Source of the DNA: a methanotrophic endosymbiont of Bathymodiolus puteoserpentis (Logatchev)
GTDB taxonomy: Bacteria; Pseudomonadota; Gammaproteobacteria; Methylococcales; Methylomonadaceae
Reading direction: 5' to 3'
Assembly: GCF_900128525.1 (NCBI RefSeq)
Contig: NZ_FQTQ01000062.1
Span: forward strand, 62,001-126,000
DNA: 64,000 bases
Under the pieces are notes generated by a model that saw only the letters and a program-made list of their open reading frames with translations, made no database searches and was not told where the DNA came from. The position numbers were made by a program, and so were the translations under genes. Every line of letters starts with the position of its first letter. The first letter of the stretch is position 1. Shown here one piece after another: positions 29,114-37,015 of this stretch.

Positions 29114-30205
29114 ATGTCTGATATAACACTTGTTGGCGGAGGCATTACCGGCCTATTATGCGCACGTCTATTTGCTTTAGCCGGAGCCAGCGTAACCCTT
29201 ATAGAGAAAAATCAGATAGGCCAAGAATCATCTTGGGCGGGGGGTGGAATTTTATTACCTTTGTATCCTTGGCGCCAAGCCGATGCCATTAGTCAATTAG
29301 TTATTCCAAGTATTGAAGCTTACCCCAAATTATCTCAAGCCTTGATTGACACGACTGGAATAGATCCAGAATATATCGTTAGTGGCTTATTAATGAATGC
29401 CTTACCTGATTTAGACAAGGCTCATGCTTGGAGTAATAAACATGCCATAAAGACTAGCCTTACCAGCAGCGAACAGCGTCAACAATTCCCCCATATAAAT
29501 AACGCTTCTTTATATTTACCTAATATTGCCCAAGTTCGAAACCCCCGCTTACTCAAGTCACTTAAGCAGGACTTATTACAACGAGGGGTTAAAATTATCG
29601 AAAACTGTGCCATTGAAAAAATGACGATTAAAGATAATCGTATTATTAAAATAGCAAGTCAAACTAAGATTTTAGCCGTTAAACAATTGGTTATTAGTGC
29701 CGGTGCTTGGACAGGAAAGTTATGGACCCAGTTATTAGGTAAAGCCGAAGAGACTCCCGCTAAAATTTTCCCAGTAAAAGGGCAAATGCTTATTTTTGAT
29801 GCACCTATAGGCACATTAGATACCATGGTGTTAGAAAATAACCGTTATTTAATACCTCGCCGAGATGGCAAAATTTTATGTGGTAGCACAGTTGAATATG
29901 CAGATTTTGATAAAACAACCTCAGTACAAGCTAAACAATCACTCGTTAATTTTGCGCATAACTTATTCCCTGTTTTACAATCTGCTCCCGTCATTCATCA
30001 TTGGTCAGGTTTACGGCCTGGCACTGAACAAGGCATACCTTATATTGATCTGCATCCTGAAATACAAAATTTAGCCATCAATGCAGGACATTTTAGAAAT
30101 GGTTTTGCTATGGGGCCAGCTTCTGCACAGTTACTTTATGACTTAGTAACAAAACAAGCTCCCCAAATTAATCCAACTCCCTACCAACTTTCTGCTCAGC
30201 ATTGA
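29114..30205 (+). CDS. thiO: Glycine oxidase-like FAD amine oxidase
   Basis: A 363-aa DAAO-fold flavoenzyme. The FAD-binding motif VGGGITGLLCARLFALAG (about 6-23) is followed by the ThiO-type segment SSWAGGGILLPLYPW (about 41-55). RRDGKILCGSTVE and GLRPGTEQGIPYI, with GHFRNGFAMGPASAQLL at the C-terminus, are the expected substrate and FAD contacts. ThiO oxidises glycine to iminoglycine for the thiazole part of thiamine. No other thi gene is adjacent. It is followed after 11 bp by pyrD. Confidence 0.9.
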   Translation: MSDITLVGGGITGLLCARLFALAGASVTLIEKNQIGQESSWAGGGILLPLYPWRQADAISQLVIPSIEAYPKLSQALIDTTGIDPEYIVSGLLMNALPDLDKAHAWSNKHAIKTSLTSSEQRQQFPHINNASLYLPNIAQVRNPRLLKSLKQDLLQRGVKIIENCAIEKMTIKDNRIIKIASQTKILAVKQLVISAGAWTGKLWTQLLGKAEETPAKIFPVKGQMLIFDAPIGTLDTMVLENNRYLIPRRDGKILCGSTVEYADFDKTTSVQAKQSLVNFAHNLFPVLQSAPVIHHWSGLRPGTEQGIPYIDLHPEIQNLAINAGHFRNGFAMGPASAQLLYDLVTKQAPQINPTPYQLSAQH

Positions 30206-30216
30206 GGTCCTAGTTT

Positions 30217-31236
30217 ATGAATTATTACCCACTAGTAAAGCCCTTCCTTTTTCAGTTAGATGCAGAAAATGCCCATTACCTAACCTTAAAATTACTTAAA
30301 CTTGCACATAGTAGCGGTATAGATCGTTTATTAAACCCTGCCATCATTGCACAACCTGTTACTGTAATGGGCTTAGATTTTAAAAATCCAGTAGGTCTAG
30401 CCGCAGGGCTAGATAAAAATGGTGATTATATCGATGCTCTAGCGGCAATAGGCTTCGGATCGGTAGAAATAGGTACTGTTACCCCACGTCCACAGCCGGG
30501 CAACCCTAAACCGCGTTTATTTCGATTACCTGAGCACCAGGCGATTATCAATCGTATGGGCTTTAATAACCAAGGGGTAGATTATTTATTAAAACAAGTA
30601 GAGCGTAGCCAATATAAAGGTGTTTTAGGTATTAATATTGGTAAAAATTTTGATACACCAATTGACCAAGCTACCGAAGATTATTTAATTAGTTTACGTA
30701 AAGCGTATCTGGCGGCGAGTTACATTACGATTAATATTTCTTCACCAAACACGAAAAACTTACGTCAATTACAGCAAGGCGATGAAATTAAAAAACTACT
30801 GTCTGCGCTAAAAGAAGAACAAGGAAAGTTACAAACACTGCACAATAAATATACACCTATCGTAGTAAAAATAGCGCCTGATTTGAATGATGAAGAAATT
30901 CAACATATTGCTAAATTATTAATAGAATTTTCAATGGATGGTGTTATTGCCACCAATACCACGATAGATCGTAGCGCAATACAAGACCATCCTCTCGCAC
31001 ATGAAGTGGGTGGTTTAAGTGGCTCGCCAGTTAAACAAAAATCAACTTATGTAGTCTCGCGTTTAGCCAATGAATTACAAGGACAACTGCCCATTATCGC
31101 AGCGGGAGGAATTTTATGTTATGCCGATGCGCAAGAAAAACTCGATGCAGGAGCGAGTTTAGTACAAATTTATAGTGGCTTAATTTATACAGGACCACAA
31201 TTAGTGCACGATATTATGCAAGGTTTATCGAAGTAA
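30217..31236 (+). CDS. pyrD: Dihydroorotate dehydrogenase (quinone)
   Basis: Class 2 membrane-associated DHODH passes electrons from dihydroorotate to quinone in pyrimidine synthesis. The 339-aa protein has the N-terminal helical extension typical of class 2. GLAAGLDKNGDYIDAL (about 60-75), the catalytic Ser in INISSPNTKNLRQLQ (about 173-187) and GGLSGSPVKQKS with AAGGILCYADAQEKLDAGASLVQIYSGLIY are present. It is probably co-transcribed with thiO. The 156-bp gap that follows contains only a degenerate half-REP (TGTGGGAGCTTTTTAA near 31366). Confidence 0.97.
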   Translation: MNYYPLVKPFLFQLDAENAHYLTLKLLKLAHSSGIDRLLNPAIIAQPVTVMGLDFKNPVGLAAGLDKNGDYIDALAAIGFGSVEIGTVTPRPQPGNPKPRLFRLPEHQAIINRMGFNNQGVDYLLKQVERSQYKGVLGINIGKNFDTPIDQATEDYLISLRKAYLAASYITINISSPNTKNLRQLQQGDEIKKLLSALKEEQGKLQTLHNKYTPIVVKIAPDLNDEEIQHIAKLLIEFSMDGVIATNTTIDRSAIQDHPLAHEVGGLSGSPVKQKSTYVVSRLANELQGQLPIIAAGGILCYADAQEKLDAGASLVQIYSGLIYTGPQLVHDIMQGLSK

Positions 31237-31392
31237 TTGTGAGCCTTATAAACTGAAATATGCAGTTTTTAGCGAACCCTCACCCAGTACAAAACTTCAG
31301 CAATGATAAGGGCCTCCACAATTGCAAGATAGACTCGCTTTAGGATAATCAACTTCCACTATTCTGTGGGAGCTTTTTAACACTTTATAAAG

Positions 31393-32697
31393 TCATTTAT
31401 TGATAATCAGCCAAGCACTTACGCCACCGCCTCGCCGATTTTTAATCGCAACATGCCAGCCATGGGTTTCTGCTAATTGCCGAGTAATGGCAAGCCCCAA
31501 ACCATAGCCTCCTGTTGACCGGTTACGTGAAGATTCAATCCGATAAAAAGGGCGAAATATATTTTCAATAAGATCTTTCGGAATTCCTGGGCCTCGGTCC
31601 CGGACACTGATACAGATTACATTGTGATACTGCTTACAAACGACTTCAACTTGCTCGTTTCCACTATAGCGCAAAGCGTTAGTCATTAAATTATCTAAGC
31701 AACGACGTAATGATACCTGAGCCACATTGATTGTTCCTTGGGTACAAAGACGCAGCTTTAACCGCCCTGGCTCACGCGCTTCTGCAGCATCAATAAGGTC
31801 AGTTAATAATTGTTTAATATTCGTTTTTTTAGCGACTTCTTTCTCTTGAGCCCGCGCCAACTCCAGCTGCGCTCCAATCAATAAATCTATTTCTGCAATA
31901 TCTCTCTCCATGCGCTGAATCATAGGAGATGATTGCTCTTCGGCAAGCACACCTAAAGCCATTTTCATGCGCGCCAATGGGCTGCGTAAATCATGAGAAA
32001 TACCCGCTAATAATGTCGTTTGGTTCTCACGCCTAGCTTGCAACTGTTTAGAGCTGTTATTAAAAGCCTGTGCTAGTTCAGCTAACTCCAAACCTCCCGT
32101 TTCTGGAAGTTTGGGGGGCTGTTCACCTTGACCTATACGCCTAACTGCTTTAACTAATCGCGCAATAGGTGCAGTAATTCTTCCTGCCAAAAACCAAGTA
32201 ATAATAAGTGTTGCTAAAAATCCAGAAAATAAAGTCCAAGCTAATGCAATAACTGGCCTTGGTCCTAATGCCAATTTTGAAAAATCAAAGCGAATTAACT
32301 CATGCTGTTGCTGAAATTCCACCTGAAAATTTTCATTAGCATCATGTATTAATCGTAAAGACTTATTGTTAGCTAAGTGTTTATTGAGAGCCTTGCGCAA
32401 AAAATAAAGATAAGGATAATGGCTGGCAATTTCTTGTAGTGGCTGAGTCACTGAACTTATCTTTAAGCCATGACTTTTATACAGGTATTGCTCAAGATTT
32501 TGACGTTTTTCTGCTGAAGATTCTTGCCAAGTACGCGCGGACAAAACTAATATAATTGCCAGATCATTAGCAGACCGCTGCGCAAGAGGAAAAACGATAT
32601 TCATTGCAATCGCTAAGCCAGAGACTATTTGAAAGATAATCAATCCCGTTGCTACTGTTGCCGCAGTATGGCTAAATAAAGAATACTTCCGTTTCAC
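31393..32697 (-). CDS. EnvZ-like sensor histidine kinase
   Basis: A 434-aa inner-membrane kinase. TM1 is near 12-34, a periplasmic sensor lies at about 35-150, TM2 near 152-172 and a HAMP domain at 173-228. The H-box is LLAGISHDLRSPLARMKMAL (His near 236). The ATPase domain has N-box NLMTNALRYS, G1 VRDRGPGIP and G2 GGYGLGLAI. Domain order and H-box match EnvZ. It overlaps the response regulator gene by ATGA, so the pair is co-translated. Osmotic or envelope sensing is inferred from the family only. Confidence 0.9.
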   Translation of the reverse strand: MKRKYSLFSHTAATVATGLIIFQIVSGLAIAMNIVFPLAQRSANDLAIILVLSARTWQESSAEKRQNLEQYLYKSHGLKISSVTQPLQEIASHYPYLYFLRKALNKHLANNKSLRLIHDANENFQVEFQQQHELIRFDFSKLALGPRPVIALAWTLFSGFLATLIITWFLAGRITAPIARLVKAVRRIGQGEQPPKLPETGGLELAELAQAFNNSSKQLQARRENQTTLLAGISHDLRSPLARMKMALGVLAEEQSSPMIQRMERDIAEIDLLIGAQLELARAQEKEVAKKTNIKQLLTDLIDAAEAREPGRLKLRLCTQGTINVAQVSLRRCLDNLMTNALRYSGNEQVEVVCKQYHNVICISVRDRGPGIPKDLIENIFRPFYRIESSRNRSTGGYGLGLAITRQLAETHGWHVAIKNRRGGGVSAWLIINK

Positions 32698-33425
32698 TCA
32701 GCCTCCTTAGTTCCTGTTGCAAATAAATAACCCTCGCCCCAAATAGTACGGAGATACCTTGGCTTATCGGTTTGAGGTTCTATTTTACGACGTAAACGAG
32801 TCACTCTTATATCGATACTTCGGTCATAAGGCGAACGTTCATAGCCTTTTAATAAGCTAATTAAATGATCTCGAGATAACACTTTATTCGGATGTTCCAA
32901 GAAGACGCGTAATAAATTATATTCCCCTGCTGTTAATGAAATCTCATCAGCCCCCCGGGTCAAGCTATGGTTATCCAAATGTAAACGAAAAGGGCCAAAG
33001 CCTAAAATTGACGCATCAGCCTGGGATGCCAATTCATTTCCTTGTGAGCGACGTAACACTGCACCCACACGAGCTAATAATTCACGCGGCGAAAAGGGTT
33101 TCGCCAAATAATCATCAGCACCCATTTCTAAGCCTACTATGCGGTCTGTTTCATCACCTCTTGCCGAAACGATAATCACGGGAGGGCCGTTCTGTTCCCG
33201 AATCCAACGCAATAAACTTAAACCATCTTCGTTAGGTAACATTAAATCAAGTGTTAATAAATCAATAGTCTGTTCTGCTAAAGCCTCTCGCATCTCATGA
33301 CCATCACCTGCAACAGTGATTTCATAGCCACTATCTCTCAAGTAATCGGCCATTAAAGCGCGTAAGTCTAGGTCATCATCAACAATAAGAATATGCTTTG
33401 AAGCATCATGAGTGTCATTTTTCAA
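32694..33425 (-). CDS. ompR: OmpR-family response regulator
   Basis: A 243-aa OmpR/PhoB-type regulator. Receiver residues are the acidic pair in ILIVDDDLDLRALM, the phospho-acceptor in LLTLDLMLPNEDG, and Lys in DDYLAKPFSPRELLARV. The winged-helix DNA-binding domain follows (about 140-238), with LTAGEYNLLRVFLEHPNKVLSRDHL and RSIDIRVTRLRRKIEP. The protein is closest in pattern to OmpR. It is divergent from a cytochrome c'-like gene across 134 bp, which it may regulate. Confidence 0.92.
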   Translation of the reverse strand: MKNDTHDASKHILIVDDDLDLRALMADYLRDSGYEITVAGDGHEMREALAEQTIDLLTLDLMLPNEDGLSLLRWIREQNGPPVIIVSARGDETDRIVGLEMGADDYLAKPFSPRELLARVGAVLRRSQGNELASQADASILGFGPFRLHLDNHSLTRGADEISLTAGEYNLLRVFLEHPNKVLSRDHLISLLKGYERSPYDRSIDIRVTRLRRKIEPQTDKPRYLRTIWGEGYLFATGTKEAE

Positions 33426-33473
33426 GGTGGCGATCCTGTTCTGTAATTTTCATATTAATAAAACGAAGCAAAT

Positions 33474-33512
33474 TGAAACAAATTGTTACCGTTTAGAAAA
33501 GAAAATGAAACA
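33474..33512. promoter_or_regulatory. Candidate OmpR-type boxes and -10 in divergent promoter
   Basis: Two TGAAACA words (33474-33480 and 33506-33512) lie 32 bp apart, about three helical turns. They resemble the TGAAAC core of OmpR sites. A perfect -10 TATAAT follows at 33522-33527, oriented toward the cytochrome gene, with a good AAGGA ribosome site before its ATG. The binding assignment is inference. Confidence 0.35.
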
Positions 33513-33559
33513 TCTAAATACTATAATAAAATCGAAATATACTAATAAAGGAATAAATC

Positions 33560-34111
33560 ATGTATCAGCTATCTAATGAACAGTCTACCAGTAAGTCTTT
33601 TTTTAAACACTCAATCTTAGTGTCTGTTTTGGCATTAAGCTTAATCAACTTCAGTGCTATGGCCAATGAATTTGACCCACGCCAAGCAATAGAACTTAGT
33701 GAGGAGCATAAAGCTCAGCTTCTATCCAATATGCGTGGGGCACTAGCAACTACTCAATCTATTGTAAGTGCATTAGCGGCAGATGATATGCAAGCGGTTG
33801 CTGATTATGCTAGGCCTTTAGGTTTTAAAGCGAGACGTCAAAAACCAAAGAATGGATTACATGATGCGCTGCCTAGATCGTTCAAAATGCAAGGTAAAGT
33901 AATGCATCAAAATTTCGATAAAATTGCAGACGATGCGGAAACCCTTAAAAATCCAAAGCATACCTTACAGCAACTAGCAGAAGTCATGAATAGTTGCCAA
34001 GGATGCCATGCAAGCTTCCGAATTGAATCTATTGATTCGGCTAATTTAACTGATTCCGAGACTATTGAGGTCGAGAAATCATTCTTTCAAAAACTATTTA
34101 TGATGGAGTAA
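33560..34111 (+). CDS. Cytochrome c'-like exported monoheme protein
   Basis: A 183-aa protein with an N-terminal signal segment (about 16-36, AMA cleavage). A helical domain follows, ending in the heme motif CQGCH in MNSCQGCHASFRIES (about 146-160). A C-terminal CxxCH followed by F/Y-R is the pattern of class II cytochromes c', which bind NO or O2 or act in electron transfer. The tail after the heme is unusually long (about 25 residues). It is followed 5 bp later by a small exported protein and, before IS insertion, by the DUF2202 gene. Role inferred from family only. Confidence 0.8.
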   Translation: MYQLSNEQSTSKSFFKHSILVSVLALSLINFSAMANEFDPRQAIELSEEHKAQLLSNMRGALATTQSIVSALAADDMQAVADYARPLGFKARRQKPKNGLHDALPRSFKMQGKVMHQNFDKIADDAETLKNPKHTLQQLAEVMNSCQGCHASFRIESIDSANLTDSETIEVEKSFFQKLFMME

Positions 34112-34116
34112 ATATC

Positions 34117-34392
34117 ATGAAAAAGTCATTAATCAGTATCGTTATTATCTTAGTAACACTTAGCTATTTTCCAGTTCAGGCAGGAGGAAAAGGTCAAGGT
34201 AATAGGCAAGGCTCAGGGCAGAGACAAGGAAATGGTTCAGCGAATATGAAGCGCGAACAATCACGGACTCATCAACAAAATTCAGAACAATATCAACAGA
34301 ATGCGACACAAGATCAACGTCGTACGATGAATCGGAACCGGAATAGTTCAGCTACATCAACTAATGCGTCCCCTTTCAACAATAATTTTTAA
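34117..34392 (+). CDS. Small exported Gln/Asn/Arg-rich protein
   Basis: A 91-aa protein with a clear signal peptide (MKKSLISIVIILVTLSYFPVQA, about 1-22). The mature part is low-complexity and rich in Gly, Gln, Asn, Arg and Ser, without Cys. I do not recognise a family. It starts 5 bp after the cytochrome c'-like gene, with which it is surely co-transcribed. Before the IS256 element inserted, the DUF2202 gene followed after about 40 bp. Confidence 0.7.
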   Translation: MKKSLISIVIILVTLSYFPVQAGGKGQGNRQGSGQRQGNGSANMKREQSRTHQQNSEQYQQNATQDQRRTMNRNRNSSATSTNASPFNNNF

Positions 34393-34421
34393 TTTAATAC
34401 TATTTTTACATATAAATTAAG

Positions 34422-35805
34422 GAGGTATAGTCATTTCTGGTGTATGAATAAATAAGATAGCGGTGTATCCTGTTGGAAAAAATCTGCCCAGATTACTAAC
34501 CAACAAAAGAGTACACCACCATGAAAGAGAATAATGTTACCACCCTTAATAAGCAAGTAGAAATAGAACCGGATCCGTTACAAACGGTATTGAGAGATGG
34601 CGCTCGTAAAATGCTTGCTGCTGCCATTGAAGCCGAAGTAGAAGTTTTTATTGAGCAGCACCACTCTTTACAAACAGAAACCAATAAAGCGGCTATTGTA
34701 CGTAATGGTTACTTGCCTGAGCGTACGATTCAAACAGGGCTGGGCGATATCACTATTAAAGTGCCTAAAGTAAGAGATCGTACTCATTCAGGTTTAAAAT
34801 TTAACAGCCAATTGGTTCCGCCTTATTTGAAGCGGGCAAAAGCGATTGAAGAATTGTTGCCTTGGTTGTATTTGCGCGGTATTTCGACAGGTGATTTCCC
34901 GGAAGCTTTGCAGCATTTGCTTGGTGTTGATGCCAAGGGCTTATCGGCTAACACCATTAGTCGCTTAAAAAGTAGTTGGGAAGATGATTATAAAGCCTGG
35001 ACCCAGCGTGACCTATCAAAAAAACGTTATGTCTATATTTGGGCAGATGGCGTACATTGTAATGTCAGACTCGATGATCGCTTATGTCTGCTGGTTGTCA
35101 TAGGCTCTGATGAGCACGGCAATAAAGAGCTCTTGGCCGTATCCGATGGTTACAGAGAATCGTCGGCTAGCTGGGAAGATGTTTTAATGGACTTGACACA
35201 ACGAGGATTAACAACAGCGCCTAAACTTGCTATTGGCGATGGTGCAATGGGCTTTGGGAATGCCGTCGGTAAAGTCTGGCCTACGACAGATCAGCAACGT
35301 TGTTGGGTACACAAGATGGCGAACGTGATGGAAAAGCTACCCAAAACAATGCAACCTAAGGTAAAAGAAGCTTTACACAACATATGGCAAGCCGAAATGC
35401 GAGAAGAGGCCTATAAAGCCTTCGATAACTGTATTGAACGTTTTGAAGCTAAATACCCTAAAGCGATGGCATGCTTAGAAAAAGACAAAACTGAAATGCT
35501 GGTTTTCTACGATTACCCCGCTGAAAACTGGCAGCATATCAGGACGACCAATCCGATAGAGTCAGTTTTTGCGACAGTGCGCTTACGGACGAATAAAATA
35601 AAGAATTGCGGCAGCCGCATAACGACACTCACGATGGCGTTTAAATTAATGGAAACGGCACAGAAAACATGGCAAAGGTTAAGAGGCTATAAGCATTTGG
35701 CTGATGTTATAACAGGTGTTGAGTTTATCGACGGAATTAAACAAACGGGCGATCAAAAACAGGAAGCTGCTTGATTAAGCCATACACCAGATTTGACCAT
35801 AGCTC
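34422..35805 (+). mobile_element. Intact IS256-family insertion sequence
   Basis: The 1384-bp element has 25-bp imperfect terminal repeats: left GAGGTATAGTCATTTCTGGT, right (inverted) GAGCTATGGTCAAATCTGGT, both continuing GTATG, with 4 mismatches. A 9-bp target duplication TAAATTAAG flanks it at 34413-34421 and 35806-35814. Ends, duplication and transposase are all complete, which suggests a recent insertion. It separates the small exported gene from the DUF2202 gene. Confidence 0.92.
34521..35774 (+). CDS. IS256-family transposase
   Basis: A 417-aa mutator-type DDE transposase. Catalytic residues appear in YIWADGVHC (first Asp), LAIGDGAMGFGNAV (second Asp) and RTTNPIESVFATVRLRT (Glu). CWVHKMANVM is the C/D(2)H-like segment of the family. 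It fills the element at 34422-35805 and looks intact. Confidence 0.96.
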   Translation: MKENNVTTLNKQVEIEPDPLQTVLRDGARKMLAAAIEAEVEVFIEQHHSLQTETNKAAIVRNGYLPERTIQTGLGDITIKVPKVRDRTHSGLKFNSQLVPPYLKRAKAIEELLPWLYLRGISTGDFPEALQHLLGVDAKGLSANTISRLKSSWEDDYKAWTQRDLSKKRYVYIWADGVHCNVRLDDRLCLLVVIGSDEHGNKELLAVSDGYRESSASWEDVLMDLTQRGLTTAPKLAIGDGAMGFGNAVGKVWPTTDQQRCWVHKMANVMEKLPKTMQPKVKEALHNIWQAEMREEAYKAFDNCIERFEAKYPKAMACLEKDKTEMLVFYDYPAENWQHIRTTNPIESVFATVRLRTNKIKNCGSRITTLTMAFKLMETAQKTWQRLRGYKHLADVITGVEFIDGIKQTGDQKQEAA

Positions 35806-35823
35806 TAAATTAAGGTGACCATC

Positions 35824-36441
35824 ATGAAATCAATCAATAAAATAATTGTATTATTCTTGACGTTAACTTTATTAACGCCCATTTTATCCACAGCAAAAGG
35901 TAGACAAGACAATGGAGGAAATAATCGTCAATCTGTTGCTACTGAGCTATATCCAGAGGAAGAAAGTACTTTACTGTGGATGCGTGAAGAGGAAAAATTA
36001 GCTAGAGATGTTTATTTAGCGATGGACGATCAATGGAATAAGCAAGTGTTTAGAAATATTGCTAGTTCTGAACAAAGCCATATGAATGCAGTACTAAGAA
36101 AAATTAACTTATTTGGCTTATCTGATCCCGTACTACCAGATAGAGGAGAATTTTATTCTGATGAATTACAGTTTTTATATGATAGTCTAGTTATAAAAGG
36201 CCAGCAGTCTTATATTGATGCGCTAGAAGTAGGTGCAACGATTGAGGATTTGGATATTGCTGATTTGATAAGAGCAATTACTGCAACTGATAATCTAGCA
36301 CTTAAAACGACCTATGAAAGATTGCTAGAAGGATCAAAAAATCATTTACGTGCATTTATCGGCCTATTGCAACAACAAGGAATAGACTATCAACCAGAAT
36401 ATATAAGTCAGGAATTATTTGATGCCATTATAGACGCATAA
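35824..36441 (+). CDS. DUF2202 ferritin-like exported protein
   Basis: A 205-aa protein with a signal peptide (about 1-25) and a DUF2202 domain of ferritin-like helices. Motifs are EEESTLLWMREEEKLARDVYL (about 43-63), IASSEQSHMNAVL (about 80-92), ALEVGATIEDLDIADL (about 135-150) and a C-terminal SKNHLRAFIGLL. The Glu/His spacing fits a di-iron site, but metal binding is not shown. Starts at GTG 35815 or ATG 35824 are possible; I take the ATG because AAGGTG (35812-35817) is then its ribosome site. That site is partly supplied by the IS target duplication, so translation could survive, though the transcript from the cytochrome operon is now interrupted. Confidence 0.88.
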   Translation: MKSINKIIVLFLTLTLLTPILSTAKGRQDNGGNNRQSVATELYPEEESTLLWMREEEKLARDVYLAMDDQWNKQVFRNIASSEQSHMNAVLRKINLFGLSDPVLPDRGEFYSDELQFLYDSLVIKGQQSYIDALEVGATIEDLDIADLIRAITATDNLALKTTYERLLEGSKNHLRAFIGLLQQQGIDYQPEYISQELFDAIIDA

Positions 36442-36461
36442 AATAAGCCATTAAATTCTAC

Positions 36462-36487
36462 CCCTGCCAACAGATAAGTTGGCAGGG
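36462..36487 (+). terminator. Stem-loop after DUF2202 gene
   Basis: CCCTGCCAAC (36462-36471) and GTTGGCAGGG (36478-36487) form a perfect 10-bp stem with a 6-base loop, 21 bp after the stop codon. There is no long T-run. Confidence 0.6.
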
Positions 36488-37015
36488 TATTAGCACAATT
36501 AACCCCCCTTAGTTCTTCTAAATTCTGTCCTATAACCCCTGCTTTATTTTCAGCCAGCCCTATCAAAACTCAAGCTTATAAATCATAATATTATAGTATT
36601 CTTAACTTTATTAATACTTATCTATTCCTTCATTACAGGCTATATAATGAAAATTATCTTCTTCATATTAACTACGCCATGTTCGAGTTTTTAAACCTCA
36701 ACTAAGCCTTCGAACTGTATAGCTTCTTGGCCTAATAGCTTATTTAAAAAAACGCTCATAGTATGGCTTAATAATTTTCAGGCGATACGATTTGAATAAA
36801 TGAAACAAATCGCGAGCCCAATTAGTAATAGTTAATAAAGTCGTTTTGCACCGTTAACTAGTTAATATGAGAGAATGAGTTAGTAAGGGTGTGAGAAATC
36901 GTGACTAAAGCCACTCCCACAGTATGTAATATTTCATATATTATTTACCTTTCACTCCTAAAGTACTTGAGCAGAGACTAAGTCACTTGATATAAATAAT
37001 CATAGGTTGAACATA
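36488..37015. other. Intergenic region before cti
   Basis: About 530 bp without a supportable gene. A half-REP (GTGACTAAAGCCACTCCCAC, 36901-36920) matches the variant unit at 14016. An AGG ribosome site lies just before the cti start. The remainder is AT-rich and unexplained. Confidence 0.6.
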
